Shown here one piece after another: positions 63,154 through 64,000 of a stretch of DNA of 64,000 bases. The notes below the pieces were generated by a model that was not told the origin of the DNA, did no database searches, and was given only the letters and a program-made list of their open reading frames with translations. Source of the stretch: Franconibacter pulveris DSM 19144. GTDB taxonomy: Bacteria > Pseudomonadota > Gammaproteobacteria > Enterobacterales > Enterobacteriaceae. The position numbers and the translations under genes are program-made. The stretch spans positions 1-64,000 of the forward strand of contig JHYZ01000016.1 of NCBI GenBank assembly GCA_000621185.1. The letters run 5' to 3'. Each line of letters begins with the position of its first letter. Position 1 is the first letter of the stretch.

Positions 63154-63714
63154 TCAGGCCAGGATGCGCTCAGCCCAGACGCTGAGATCATCGCCGCTGC
63201 CTAAATCAGGCTGCACCAGGCCGTTGACCATAAAAGTGGGCGACACATGGATGCCGTTCTGGCGGGCGTATTTGCAGTGCCATTTAATCAGCTGTTGCAG
63301 TTCGGCGCGCGCGAAAGGCTCATCTACGTTCACGCCGCTGTAGCGCTCAATGCGCTGCATAATTTGATGTGGCGTGGCGTCCATATTCGGGCCGCGGCAG
63401 TGGTCGGTAAACTCAAACTCTTCACGATGATCGCCTACCGCTTTCATCACTTTCCAGGCTGCCGCTTTGCCCTCCGGCAGCGTGGAGGCTGCGAGGATAT
63501 AGCGCACAATAACGCCGGAAAACAGGTGCCAGGGCTGCGACTGCAGGCGAATTTTCACCGTAACCTTGTCTTCACCAACGTGGTCAAGCAGCGCTTCAAG
63601 CTTGTTAAACGCTTTGACTGAAAAAGGACAGGTCGGCTCAAGGAAGACTTCAAATACGCGAGGGCCGTGGCCCCACTCCAGCGGCGCACCGTGCAGTGTC
63701 GTTGTTGCGTTCAT
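63154..63714 (-). CDS. DsbA-like thioredoxin-fold protein with CPFS motif
   Basis: 186 residues, no signal peptide. The fold is recognised from the N-terminal FEVFLEPTCPFSVKAFNKLE and the cis-proline region HVSPTFMVNGLVQPD. The redox motif is C29-P-F-S32, so the second cysteine of a CxxC pair is missing; it cannot make an intramotif disulfide and may act as a monothiol or have lost redox function. It is likely cytosolic. I do not recognise a named orthologue. ATG at 63712-63714 is chosen because the upstream 14 codons are not conserved in such proteins. Confidence 0.72.
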   Translation of the reverse strand: MNATTTLHGAPLEWGHGPRVFEVFLEPTCPFSVKAFNKLEALLDHVGEDKVTVKIRLQSQPWHLFSGVIVRYILAASTLPEGKAAAWKVMKAVGDHREEFEFTDHCRGPNMDATPHQIMQRIERYSGVNVDEPFARAELQQLIKWHCKYARQNGIHVSPTFMVNGLVQPDLGSGDDLSVWAERILA

Positions 63715-63816
63715 GCGAACTCCTGTTTGCAGAAGGACGGGGTTGTGTGCCAGCACCTTACCACGTAACCGCCGGATTCACCTGCCCTCTTTGACCCTGC
63801 ACCCTGGCCTTCGCAT

Positions 63817-63848
63817 AAAAAAGCCCTGCGCTAAGCAGGGCGTTTTTT
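63817..63848 (-). terminator. Terminator of the downstream chemoreceptor gene
   Basis: GCCCTGC at 63823-63829 pairs with GCAGGGC at 63835-63841; A-run on the left gives a T-run on the reverse strand, a T-run on the right serves the other direction. Confidence 0.8.
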
Positions 63849-63849
63849 G

Positions 63850-64000
63850 TCAGAAAGCGACCCAGTCGTCGGTGCGCTTCACGCCGGTCGCCGCGACGGG
63901 GGCTGGCTTAACGGCAGGCGTTGGCGCGCTTTGCGCGGTTTTCTGCTCGCCTGATGAGAGGCGGAACTTACGCACGGCGCTTTGCAGCTCGTCCGTCTGG
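63850..64000 (-). CDS. Methyl-accepting chemotaxis protein, C-terminal end (runs off window)
   Basis: The reverse strand from the window edge reads TDELQSAVRKFRLSSGEQK, a Pro/Ala-rich linker (TPAVKPAPVAA) and ends TDDWVAF with a stop at 63850-63852. The pattern of a final signalling-domain helix, flexible linker and terminal DWVAF, close to the NWETF pentapeptide that binds CheR and CheB, marks an MCP. Sensing domain and identity lie outside the window. Confidence 0.82.
   Translation of the reverse strand, partial: QTDELQSAVRKFRLSSGEQKTAQSAPTPAVKPAPVAATGVKRTDDWVAF

Overview
The window is chromosomal DNA of a gamma-proteobacterium of the Enterobacteriaceae. Protein sequences and gene order follow the Escherichia coli stretch from perM (yfgO) to hcaT almost gene by gene: perM, bepA, yfgD, hda, uraA-upp, purMN, ppk-ppx, pdeF (yfgF), yfgG, guaBA, xseA, yfgJ, der-bamB-yfgM-hisS-ispG-rodZ, rlmN, ndk, pbpC-yfhM, sseA, sseB, pepB, the isc operon, trmJ, suhB, csiE, hcaT. 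High GC, an alpha-glucoside PTS / GH4 locus and a protealysin gene suggest Cronobacter or a close relative (Siccibacter, Franconibacter). This genus call is inference, not proven by the sequence.

Region by region. 1-345 is the edge of an IS200-type element whose transposase runs off the window. 0.4-14.8 kb is core: permease, periplasmic chaperone-protease, the DnaA regulator Hda (with a CTG start), uracil salvage, purine synthesis, polyphosphate metabolism and a c-di-GMP phosphodiesterase behind a perfect FNR box. 15.1-15.6 kb is a decayed toxin-antitoxin module. 15.8-20.4 kb holds guaBA and xseA. 20.5-24.5 kb is an accessory stretch between xseA and der that also contains the core gene yfgJ: a cytoplasmic M4 protease (protealysin type) with its overlapping inhibitor (emfourin type), then an isolated type VI secretion cassette of Hcp, a DUF2778/Tlde1-like L,D-transpeptidase-fold effector and a secreted putative immunity protein, next to a tyrosine-integrase remnant. 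24.6-41.2 kb is core: ribosome GTPase, BAM lipoprotein, SecYEG ancillary protein, tRNA and isoprenoid genes, RodZ, RlmN, Ndk, and the PBP1C / alpha-2-macroglobulin pair.

41.5-48.4 kb is a second accessory region. An alpha-glucoside EIICB, a GH4 6-phospho-alpha-glucosidase and an RpiR regulator bracket the core gene sseA, which overlaps the regulator start; a large membrane M48 peptidase follows. 48.8-57.5 kb returns to core: sseB, pepB, the iscRSUA-hscBA-fdx-iscX iron-sulfur operon with two abutting IscR sites, and trmJ. 57.6-64 kb holds suhB, a ZevAB-like metal uptake pair, csiE, hcaT, a frameshifted parE-like toxin, a DsbA-like protein with a CPFS motif, and the C-terminus of a chemoreceptor.

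The best candidates for new biology are the solitary Hcp-effector-immunity islet, the protease-inhibitor pair beside it, and the sugar locus wrapped around sseA. All names rest on reading the translations and remembered family motifs; no database search was possible.
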